DNA of 64,000 bases from Bacteroidales bacterium UBA6192. Lineage in GTDB: Bacteria; Bacteroidota; Bacteroidia; Bacteroidales; F082. The DNA lies in the NCBI GenBank assembly GCA_002422725.1, contig DITE01000059.1:13452-77451 (forward strand), written 5' to 3'. The first letter of the stretch is position 1. Each line of letters starts with the position of its first letter. The notes beneath the pieces were generated by a model, which was not told the origin of the DNA, did not search any database, and worked only from the letters and a program-made list of their open reading frames with translations. The position numbers were made by a program, and so were the translations under genes. Shown one piece after another: positions 53,545 through 61,050 of the stretch.

Positions 53545-55659
53545 ATGATGACAAAAAATGTATTGTTGATGCTGTTAATTGCTTTAATGGCATCATGTTC
53601 ACAACATGAAACCAGACAGACTGATCGTGTAAACCCTTTCTTCGAAGCATATAATACTCCCTTCGATCTGCCTCCATTCGACAAGATAATGCATGCCGAC
53701 TATCTGCCGGCTTTCGAGAGAGGCATGGAAGAGCAGAAGGATGAAGTTAATGCAATCATTCAGAGCCCCGAAGCACCTGATTTTAACAATACCATTGAAG
53801 CACTCGAAAAGAGTGGGGCATTGCTGAGTAAAGTCAGCAATGTGTTTAACAACATCAATTCATCACTCACCGACAGCATCATACAGCAGATTGCACGCGA
53901 TCTTTCGCCACTGTTGTCGAAGCATAGCGATGACATCAATTTGAATCCGGAATTGTTCAGCCGCATCGAACAGGTTTATAACAGTCACGATTCGCTGACA
54001 TTGTCAGACGAACAAATAATGCTTCTGGAAAAAACATACAAAAGGTTTGTGCGAGGCGGAGCCAGACTGAACGAGCAGGAAAAGGGTGCATTCAGGAAGA
54101 TTAATGAAGAATTGGCGATGCTGTCGCTAAAGTTTGGTGAAAACGTGCTTTCCGAAACCAACACATTTCAGTTGCTAGTGCAAGACACGGCTCAACTTGC
54201 AGGCATACCGGCCGGTTTCGTTCAGCTTGCTTCTGATGCGGCATCCAAAGCCGGAGTGAAAGCGAAGTGGCTGTTTACTTTGCAAAGATCAAGCATACTG
54301 TCGGTGCTGCAATACGCCTCGGACAGATCGCTTCGTGAGAAAATTTTCAAAGGCTACATCATGCGGGGCGATAACAACAATGAATTTGATAACAAATTAG
54401 TTGCTGCGCGAACTGCAGCACTTCGGGCCGAAAGGGCAAAAATTCTGGGGTATCCGTCTCATGCTCACTTCGTTCTTGAGCAAAACATGGCCAACACTCC
54501 CGAGCGTGTGAATAACTTTGTGGATGATTTGTTGAAGGCAGCCATGCCCATTGCAGCCAAAGAAGCCAAAAGCCTGCAGAAACTTATCGATCAGCGGGGC
54601 GACAACATTAAACTTGAACCATGGGACTGGTGGTATTACGCCGAAATTCTGAGGAAAGAGCAATACGATCTGGATGAAGAGCAACTTCGACCATATTTTA
54701 AACTTGAGCATGTGCGGGATGGTGTTTTTGCTGTGGCCGGAAAACTGTGGGGACTTCAGTTTGTGAAACGCGACGACCTGCCGAAATATCATCCGGATGT
54801 TGAGGTGTTTGAAGTGCTTGAAGCGGATGGGAAGCATGTTGGTATTTTATACAAAGATTACTTCTCGCGCGATTCGAAACGGGGAGGTGCATGGATGAAC
54901 AGTTACCGCAAGCAATCGCGTCAGGGTGGGGTTGATATCACGCCTGTGATTACAACCAACTACAATTTTTCTGCTCCATCGGGCGAAACACCGGCATTAC
55001 TCAGCTGGGATGAAGTAACCACAATGTTTCATGAAATGGGTCATGCCTTGCATGGTCTGATGTCAAATTGCACCTATAACACTCTGAGTGGTACGGCAGT
55101 ATCGCGTGATTTTGTGGAGTTGCCATCGCAAATTATGGAAAACTGGGCAGCCGAACCCGAAGTTCTTGCCCTGTATGCCAGGCATTATCTTACCGGTGAA
55201 ATTATTCCAGACGAACTGGTGAAAAAAATGCAGGAAAGCAGCACTTTTAATCAGGGTTTTGCTATGGCAGAGTTTTTATCGGCTGCCAGGCTTGATATGG
55301 ACTGGCATTCGTTGACCGAAACCACCCTGCTGGATGCCAATGCTTTTGAAATTCAGTCGTTGAAACAAACCGGCCTCATTCCCGAAATTGTTGTCAGGTA
55401 TCGCAGCACTTATTTCAGCCATATTTTCTCGGGCGGCTATTCAGCAGGATATTATAGCTATATCTGGTCGGAAGTGCTTGATTCCGATGCGTTTGAAGCA
55501 TTCAGGGAAAAGAGTCTGTTTGATGGGGCTACTGCGCTCAGTTTCAGGAAAAATATCCTGGAAAAGGGATCAACCGAAGAGCCTATGAAAATGTATGTTG
55601 CTTTTCGTGGTAGAGAGCCCAATCAGGATGCCTTATTAAGAAAAAGAGGGTTAAAATAA
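53545..55659 (+). CDS. M3-family zinc peptidase lipoprotein (Dcp-like peptidyl-dipeptidase)
   Basis: A 704-residue oligopeptidase. Lipobox L-M-A-S-C near residue 18. Zinc site H-E-M-G-H at His496-His500 in M-F-H-E-M-G-H-A-L-H-G, with the third ligand in S-R-D-F-V-E-L-P-S-Q. The N-terminal segment N-P-F-F-E-A-Y-N-T-P-F-D-L-P-P-F is typical of this group. It removes dipeptides from the C termini of peptides or cleaves short peptides in the envelope. Two ATGs stand side by side. Confidence 0.92.
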   Translation: MMTKNVLLMLLIALMASCSQHETRQTDRVNPFFEAYNTPFDLPPFDKIMHADYLPAFERGMEEQKDEVNAIIQSPEAPDFNNTIEALEKSGALLSKVSNVFNNINSSLTDSIIQQIARDLSPLLSKHSDDINLNPELFSRIEQVYNSHDSLTLSDEQIMLLEKTYKRFVRGGARLNEQEKGAFRKINEELAMLSLKFGENVLSETNTFQLLVQDTAQLAGIPAGFVQLASDAASKAGVKAKWLFTLQRSSILSVLQYASDRSLREKIFKGYIMRGDNNNEFDNKLVAARTAALRAERAKILGYPSHAHFVLEQNMANTPERVNNFVDDLLKAAMPIAAKEAKSLQKLIDQRGDNIKLEPWDWWYYAEILRKEQYDLDEEQLRPYFKLEHVRDGVFAVAGKLWGLQFVKRDDLPKYHPDVEVFEVLEADGKHVGILYKDYFSRDSKRGGAWMNSYRKQSRQGGVDITPVITTNYNFSAPSGETPALLSWDEVTTMFHEMGHALHGLMSNCTYNTLSGTAVSRDFVELPSQIMENWAAEPEVLALYARHYLTGEIIPDELVKKMQESSTFNQGFAMAEFLSAARLDMDWHSLTETTLLDANAFEIQSLKQTGLIPEIVVRYRSTYFSHIFSGGYSAGYYSYIWSEVLDSDAFEAFREKSLFDGATALSFRKNILEKGSTEEPMKMYVAFRGREPNQDALLRKRGLK

Positions 55660-55692
55660 AACTATCCTTATAGGAAAATCAGTAGGAAAAAT

Positions 55693-55735
55693 AATGGCGG
55701 CCGTTTTAGCGAAACAGCCGCCATTTCATTTTATA
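55693..55735. terminator. Bidirectional terminator between the M3 peptidase and the acidic protein
   Basis: AATGGCGGC (55693-55701) pairs with GCCGCCATT (55717-55725), with further GTTT/AAAC pairing inside. T-rich tails occur on both strands. Confidence 0.85.
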
Positions 55736-55754
55736 TAAAATTTATAGGAATTGA

Positions 55755-55955
55755 TTAAAAATCATCATCTTCGCTTTCATCCAGATCATCACCCAGCAAA
55801 GTGTCAAAATCATCAAAAGGCTCTTCTTCATCCATTGGATCATAAATGGATAGTTTCTTGTCTCTTTTGATGGCAGATTTCTTAGCGGGTTTTTTAACAA
55901 ATTCATCGTTAAACTTCTCGTGTGGCTGATGTGGTTTTTTCTTAACCGTTTTCAT
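55755..55955 (-). CDS. Small charged protein, basic head and acidic tail
   Basis: A 66-residue protein with no hydrophobic core. Residues 1-35 are Lys-rich; 41-66 are mostly Asp and Glu with Phe and Leu (E-E-E-P-F-D-D-F-D-T-L-L). Probably intrinsically disordered. A terminator downstream and an ATG with clean coding bias support a real gene. The family is not recognised; acidic tails of this kind often bind basic proteins or nucleic-acid enzymes. Confidence 0.55.
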   Translation of the reverse strand: MKTVKKKPHQPHEKFNDEFVKKPAKKSAIKRDKKLSIYDPMDEEEPFDDFDTLLGDDLDESEDDDF

Positions 55956-56401
55956 GTCGGACTTTTTTACTTGTTTTAAAGTGTTAATGGGATTCTATAC
56001 TAATAATCAATTTTTTTACCTGATACCTGGTACGGCAGATGCAATACACATGCCGGATGAGAACAAGATGGAATCAACTTGTTGTCTTCGCCCGCAACAT
56101 TCGTTTGCGATGCATTTACCGGGTTGATGGTGAAAGTCATGCTGACCTGAGGAATTGTTTTGGTCTAAAGGTTAACTATCTGATAATAGATTGGTTAAAT
56201 AATTCGGTGCAAGTTTACTATTTTTCATGAATCCATGACAAGAAAATGATAAAAAAATATATTATTTTTACTAAATATTTTTTAATATGTTCATTATGAG
56301 ATTTATGAGATGTGTTAATTTTGAAAAGCCTATGCATTCCATTGACTTCTACATTGAAAGGATGGGTTCGTCCGGTAATTTTCGCTAAGGATTTTCTGAA
56401 C
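55956..56401. other. Intergenic region between the acidic protein and tRNA-Arg
   Basis: About 450 bases with short open frames that have no recognisable protein character. I see no repeat, promoter match or hairpin here apart from the tRNA terminator at the right edge. Confidence 0.4.
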
Positions 56402-56427
56402 AAAAAAAAGACTGCAAAAGCAGCCTT
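56402..56427 (-). terminator. Terminator after tRNA-Arg
   Basis: On the minus strand AAGGCTGC pairs with GCAGTCTT (one G-T pair) around a TTTT loop, then a run of Ts. Confidence 0.75.
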
Positions 56428-56431
56428 AATC

Positions 56432-56507
56432 TGGTGACCTCGAAGGGACTCGAACCCCCAACCCTCAGAACCGGAATCTGATATTCTATCCATTGAACTA
56501 CGAGGCC
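56432..56507 (-). tRNA. tRNA-Arg (anticodon CCG)
   Basis: A 76-base gene with the CCA end encoded. Acceptor stem GGCCTCG/CGAGGTC with one G-T pair and discriminator A. The anticodon stem TCAGA/TCTGA holds the loop TTCCGGT, so the anticodon is CCG, reading CGG. T arm GGGGG-TTCGAGT-CCCTT-like. Promoter and terminator flank it. Confidence 0.93.
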
Positions 56508-56518
56508 AATAGAAAGGG

Positions 56519-56548
56519 CAAAAATACTGAATTCCGGCGAATTGTCAA
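56519..56548 (-). promoter_or_regulatory. Promoter of tRNA-Arg
   Basis: TTG (56548-56546), 19 bases, TATTTTTG (56526-56519) on the minus strand, 12 bases before the tRNA. Confidence 0.75.
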
Positions 56549-56588
56549 CACCTGAAATTCAATCGATCCTAAAAAGCAGTGGGAATGT

Positions 56589-57641
56589 TTAATTCTTGAT
56601 TAAAGTAGTGTGATGAATTTGCTTATTATCGATTAATTGAATGATATACAACCCATTAGGTAGAAATGATATATCAATTCGGGCGTTTTCCAACCGGGAG
56701 GTCTGATACACTAACCGACCTGTATGTTCATAAATCGAAAGATGGCTTTTGAATCCGGTTGTTCCGATCAACCTGATGTAAGAACTTGCCGGATTAGGAT
56801 AAACTATATATTGGTTTAGAGCATCTTCCGACGAGTAAATCTTTGTCAGGCAAGCCGCTTCAACCTCATCTTTGCTGTTGCATCCGGCGGCATTCCCGTT
56901 GATGTCGGATAATCCGCCTATTTCAAGATAATCGCAGATACTTTTAACTTCACATTCAGAAAGTTTTTCTGATGCTTTAATTCTGAGCAGACTGATGGTG
57001 GAAGCCATGATATTATCGAGGCCTTTAAGTGAGCTGAGTTCAGGAAGAAAATCGATCAGGAGATATCCGCCTATGCCCCGTAAAGTTCGCATGGCAGTGA
57101 TATCAGAGAGCTGTGTGTTATTGAAAAGAATCATCAGACCGCCAAGGGTATCGAGCGAACTCAAACCGTCGAGATGAGTAAGCAATGGGTTTGCTGATAT
57201 GTTTAATGCACCGAGGATAGTGTGCAGCGAATCGAGACCTGAAAGACTTGACAGGGAATTGTTGCCCTCGATATTCAATCCGTACAGAGGAACATCGTTT
57301 CGGCCTATAAAACGCAGATTGTTAAGTCCTTGTAAATTGGTTAACAGAGGACAATCAGTAATTTGCAGCTCGGCTCCGATACTTGTTAAGGACAACAATC
57401 CCAACAGATTGCTGATCTGCTGGCCCTGAATAAACACACTGCCTATGATTTCATTGCAATCGGGATAATTCGTTGCAAAATTGTCAATTTCTTCCTGCGT
57501 CACAAAACTGATGCCTTCGGGCAGACATTGATTTTCGGGCTGTGACTGTAACCGAATGCTGTGCATAACCAAAGACAACAGCAGCATGACAAGCAGACAC
57601 TGCTGATTGATGCCACATTTTAGGAACTGAACAGGTTTCAT
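56589..57641 (-). CDS. T9SS-secreted receptor-L/leucine-rich-like protein
   Basis: About 350 residues from the ATG at 57641 (57644 also possible). After the signal peptide come five or six repeats with N-L-x-G-L-x-x-L-x-x-I-G, as in L-N-N-L-R-F-I-G, L-D-S-L-H-T-I-L-G and L-S-S-L-D-T-L-G-G. They resemble the receptor L-domain or leucine-rich solenoid of surface proteins. The end (V-Y-P-N-P-A-S-S-Y-I-R-L, then F-L-P-N-G-L-Y-I-I-Q-L) is a type A sorting domain. A TACTTTTG element at 57656-57649 is so close to the ATG that the message may have almost no leader. Confidence 0.83.
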   Translation of the reverse strand: MKPVQFLKCGINQQCLLVMLLLSLVMHSIRLQSQPENQCLPEGISFVTQEEIDNFATNYPDCNEIIGSVFIQGQQISNLLGLLSLTSIGAELQITDCPLLTNLQGLNNLRFIGRNDVPLYGLNIEGNNSLSSLSGLDSLHTILGALNISANPLLTHLDGLSSLDTLGGLMILFNNTQLSDITAMRTLRGIGGYLLIDFLPELSSLKGLDNIMASTISLLRIKASEKLSECEVKSICDYLEIGGLSDINGNAAGCNSKDEVEAACLTKIYSSEDALNQYIVYPNPASSYIRLIGTTGFKSHLSIYEHTGRLVYQTSRLENARIDISFLPNGLYIIQLIDNKQIHHTTLIKN

Positions 57642-57720
57642 CATTCCCCAAAAGTAATGGTTTTGGTCTGACAAACCAGCATCACATTACACATGCTGGC
57701 CTTTTGGGCATTTCGGGCAC

Positions 57721-59010
57721 TCAGAAATTATAGATTACCGATGTTAGCAAACGAACATTGCTAACACTTTCGTAATCAGTAACCACAGCTTTGTCATCAA
57801 TATTCAGATTCCCGTCAGTATCGGTAGTTGCATAAGCCGCAGCTGTGTATTCGAGTTCAGCTGCGAATTTCAATTTGCCTGATGTAATCACATACCTGGG
57901 CGACAGTCTGTAAATATGATGGATGTTGAGTCCTCTTGTTTTTAATGGTTGTTCTGTGGCAAGATATTTTTCGGTTGTTCCCAGATTCTGTGCATAGCCA
58001 ATAAACAGTCCGATCTCATGTTTGCCCGCATTGGTGTGAACTTCGAACCAGCTGGAAAGGTTGTTGAGCGGAGTGTACGATTTCTCTCCGGTTAGCGGAT
58101 CAGAGATTTCTTGTGTCATATAGCCGCCCATCATCACCAGATCGGTGAGATTTTGACCGTAAACTGCCTGTGCCTTCATCGTCAGAAAACTGCCCTGGTA
58201 TTTTCCAAAAGCCATAACAGCCATGCTGCCAAGCGATTCGTCAACCTTGAAAACATTGCCGTCAACCGTACTACTCATACGTGGCCTGACAACCTTATAC
58301 TCAAACCCTGCGCCACCAAGAATGGCTGTTTTCTTTGCTTCATTTTTACTGCTAAAATGAATCTGTGCATTAAAATCGGGCATGCCTGAGTTTCTGAGTT
58401 CACCCGAACCGCCAATATTCGTGAAGTCGCGTTGCGAATTGACCGCTGCAACCAACTTGATTTTGTTTATACTATGTGAAATCCTGATCTGAGGATTGCG
58501 CGAAAACGGCTGAAAAGGAGCGCCGGTGTTGAATGAAATAACAGCAGGGAAACATTCGGGTACAAAGAGTGGGTGCCAATATTGACCAGTTAATAACTCA
58601 GTGTTTTTCCAGTTAAGTTTCACAACAGCATGACGCAGTCTAAAACCATTGAGATCCGAAAAGTTGGTGTTTTCGTTTCCAAAAAAATCTGCTTCGATCA
58701 GTCCTGATGTTTTTGCTCCAAATGCATCGGGTCCGGCGATCTTTCCCGTGAGTCTGGTTTGTATCGACAGAAAGTTGAAATTCAGTTCGTTATTGATGAT
58801 ACTGCCCTTGGCATCCTTTAAAGTATTGGTTGGGTAGAGCAGAAAATGGCCTTCACGGATGCTGACATTTTCGTGGGTGTCGAAAAAGAAATCGTTTTTG
58901 ACAAAGCCACTGAACTGAATACCAAATTGTGGTGTCTCGTTAAGCTGCTGGGCATTTACAAATAATGGAAACAGCAGACATACAGTCAGATAAAGAGAAT
59001 TAATTTTCAT
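57721..59010 (-). CDS. Outer membrane porin-like barrel (DcaP-like)
   Basis: A 429-residue protein from the ATG at 59010, where a signal peptide (ending F-V-N-A-Q-Q) begins. The frame is open to 59220. Strand motifs G-I-Q-F-S-G-F-V-K-N-D-F-F-F-D-T, G-L-I-E-A-D-F-F-G and L-R-H-A-V-V-K-L-N-W, then W-H-P-L-F near 165-170, point to a DcaP-like or related porin. The end is a classic beta-signal strand with terminal Phe (V-I-Y-N-F). Substrate unknown. Confidence 0.72.
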   Translation of the reverse strand: MKINSLYLTVCLLFPLFVNAQQLNETPQFGIQFSGFVKNDFFFDTHENVSIREGHFLLYPTNTLKDAKGSIINNELNFNFLSIQTRLTGKIAGPDAFGAKTSGLIEADFFGNENTNFSDLNGFRLRHAVVKLNWKNTELLTGQYWHPLFVPECFPAVISFNTGAPFQPFSRNPQIRISHSINKIKLVAAVNSQRDFTNIGGSGELRNSGMPDFNAQIHFSSKNEAKKTAILGGAGFEYKVVRPRMSSTVDGNVFKVDESLGSMAVMAFGKYQGSFLTMKAQAVYGQNLTDLVMMGGYMTQEISDPLTGEKSYTPLNNLSSWFEVHTNAGKHEIGLFIGYAQNLGTTEKYLATEQPLKTRGLNIHHIYRLSPRYVITSGKLKFAAELEYTAAAYATTDTDGNLNIDDKAVVTDYESVSNVRLLTSVIYNF

Positions 59011-59589
59011 AATATTTTGTTTTGGTGTGATTATAATACAAAGGAAAAGTTTTCTTTTCGAAATGGCAAATTGAAACCAAAGAAAATCAATACCAGAACA
59101 ATTATTTGTGGTGTGCCAAACATAGAAAAGCTTGTTGGATTTAGGAATAGTCATTTCCTTCTCACAAAAAAGTACTCTAATGGCTGTTGTAATCACTGCC
59201 AACACAGGGGCACCAATCAAACCCTGAACGATCTAAACGTTTAGGTGAAGATTGACCTCTATTGCTTCCCGTGTCATCATACTCATCAAGGCCATTCAAT
59301 CGATCAATTTGGAAAATGCTTCAGGACTTATAAGTTTGTATCTGATGCAGATAGATATTATTGTGTCATGATTGTTGGACCTGGTTTAAAAGCGACAATA
59401 ATGTATTATTCACCAACGCACAGAAAGATTATGTTAATTTTTACGAAAATTGTGTGAATCTATTCGATTATGTGCTTATTTTTGGCTTGATTAATTCCGG
59501 CAATTATAGAGGAGTGCTCAGGCTTAAATCTAGGGTACCGGATCAATTTCTTAAATCCATATTGTACTCTTTTATCAAAACTACATAGC
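59011..59589. other. Intergenic region between the porin and the SRPBCC protein
   Basis: 579 bases without a convincing gene. The short frames at 59245-59588 have no recognisable motif. A near-consensus minus-strand element (TTCCTTTG at 59046-59039) may serve the porin. TATTTTTG at 59477-59484 on the plus strand could serve the SRPBCC gene. Confidence 0.4.
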
Positions 59590-60186
59590 ATGAAAAAAGT
59601 ATTGTATATCATTCTGATCCTTGTGGTCATTGCATTGATCATTCCAGCCTTAATGCCCAATGATTTTACAGTTGAACGACAGGTCAATATCAGCAGGCCG
59701 GTCGACGTTGTGTTTCCAATGCTTAAGTCGCTGAAAACCCATAACAATTGGAGCGTCTGGGCCTCAATGGATCCGGATATGAAGCAGGAATTCAGGGGAA
59801 CAGATGGAACCGTTGGATTTGTGTCTGCCTGGGAAGGAAACGATGATGTGGGTAAAGGCGAACAGGAAATTACAGCAATTATTGAGAATCAGCGAATTGA
59901 TTTTGAGTTACGCTTTATAAAACCCTGGGAGGCTACCAATCAGGTTTACCTTATTACGGATCAGCTGAAGGATAACGCCACATCAGTCAGATGGGGATTA
60001 ACGGGGAGTATGCCATATCCGATGAACGCAATGATGCTGTTTTATAACATGGAAGATGAAATTGGCAATGATTTCGACAAGGGATTACAGAATCTTAAAA
60101 ACCTCATCGAGTCAATGCCTATGCCCGAAATCATTGAACCTGAGATCAATGATAATTTAGTCAACACATCTGATACAATTCAATAG
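59590..60186 (+). CDS. Membrane-anchored SRPBCC (START-like) protein
   Basis: A 198-residue protein with one N-terminal membrane segment (residues 4-23), then a helix-grip fold: F-T-V-E-R-Q-V-N-I-S-R-P-V-D-V-V-F-P, W-S-V-W-A-S-M-D-P and G-D/N-D-V-G-K-G-E-Q-E-I. These domains form a pocket for hydrophobic ligands. Ligand unknown. It stands alone between two long gaps. Confidence 0.82.
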   Translation: MKKVLYIILILVVIALIIPALMPNDFTVERQVNISRPVDVVFPMLKSLKTHNNWSVWASMDPDMKQEFRGTDGTVGFVSAWEGNDDVGKGEQEITAIIENQRIDFELRFIKPWEATNQVYLITDQLKDNATSVRWGLTGSMPYPMNAMMLFYNMEDEIGNDFDKGLQNLKNLIESMPMPEIIEPEINDNLVNTSDTIQ

Positions 60187-60666
60187 TATTCAGGTCTATC
60201 TGTTTTATAATTAGTATTTGGCTGTTTGGTGTCTTGTAAAAGATAGAATAGGACAGGATATTGGGTCTGCCAGCTCGGCACTATTAATCAGTATGTCTTC
60301 AGGTTTGAGTAGCTCACTGGCAAGTTACCTGGCTAAAGTTAAGATATCCTTCTACTGAATTATTTCACCTTATATTTTCATCATATTATATTGATTATGA
60401 ATAAGTAAGATTTTAGGGACTTTTTTATGAGGCCATTTAACGAAAATTTTCTTGCCCTTATTAGTCGTTTCCGATCTTGAAGGAAACCAGTTGAACTACA
60501 TTATAGAAACCAAACCAATTTTGTTGCTGTCATTTGATGCCTAACTAGATCATAGTAAAATGATGACTTTGGCAGTCCACTGATAGCAAATGAAAATCTG
60601 CATCTTCAATTTTTTTATTTTTCATCCGCATTTTATCTGGAAACATTATAAATAAGAACAACAGAT
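60187..60666. other. Intergenic region upstream of the acetate symporter genes
   Basis: 480 bases in which I find no gene, TAnnTTTG element or strong hairpin. The promoter for the downstream pair lies just after it, at 60677-60706. Confidence 0.4.
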
Positions 60667-60676
60667 ATGATTCATG

Positions 60677-60706
60677 TTGTCAGATATTTTTCAATTTATA
60701 TCTTTG
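60677..60706 (+). promoter_or_regulatory. Promoter of the DUF485-symporter operon
   Basis: TTG (60677-60679), 19 bases, TATCTTTG (60699-60706). Transcription should begin near 60712, giving a leader of about 57 bases and ruling out a start at 60667. Confidence 0.75.
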
Positions 60707-60768
60707 ACAAACCAATTGATTTATTGGGGAAATTTAACCAAAACACCAACTCAAAAAAAGGAGGAATT

Positions 60769-61050
60769 ATGCTACATGAACCGTCCGTTATTTTAGGCAC
60801 CGACAATGCATCCAAAAAAAAGGCAAATCTTGGAATAGTGCTGTTTATCCTATATGCTGTCATTTACGCGATTTTTGTTATCATTGGCCTCAGTTATACC
60901 GAACTGCTTGGTATGAGGGTTATTGCAGGCTTAAATCTGGCAGTAGTGTATGGTATGGGATTAATTATCCTGGCAGCTGTGATGGGTTATTTTTACAGTA
61001 TGATCTGCACCAATATGGAAAACAAAATGAATAAGGAGGAGAAGCCATGA
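60769..61050 (+). CDS. DUF485 membrane protein, partner of the acetate symporter
   Basis: A 93-residue protein from the ATG at 60769. This start follows a strong ribosome binding site (AAAGGAGG, seven bases before), which is rare in this window. It has two membrane segments (about 23-42 and 59-80) and a Lys-rich tail. DUF485 proteins (YjcH type) are encoded directly before ActP-type symporters and are thought to work with them. The symporter ATG overlaps its stop by four bases. Confidence 0.88.
   Translation: MLHEPSVILGTDNASKKKANLGIVLFILYAVIYAIFVIIGLSYTELLGMRVIAGLNLAVVYGMGLIILAAVMGYFYSMICTNMENKMNKEEKP

Noticed and set aside
10113..55690. ATAGGAAAATC shared by the gap at 10111 and the gap at 55671
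   Set aside because: The second copy lacks the inverted-repeat partner; the similarity is short and probably chance.
56218..56493. A 91-codon minus-strand frame
   Set aside because: It runs through the tRNA-Arg gene and its terminator.
59245..59588. Overlapping plus-strand frames of 70-75 codons
   Set aside because: No motif, signal or coding character; likely chance frames in a gap.
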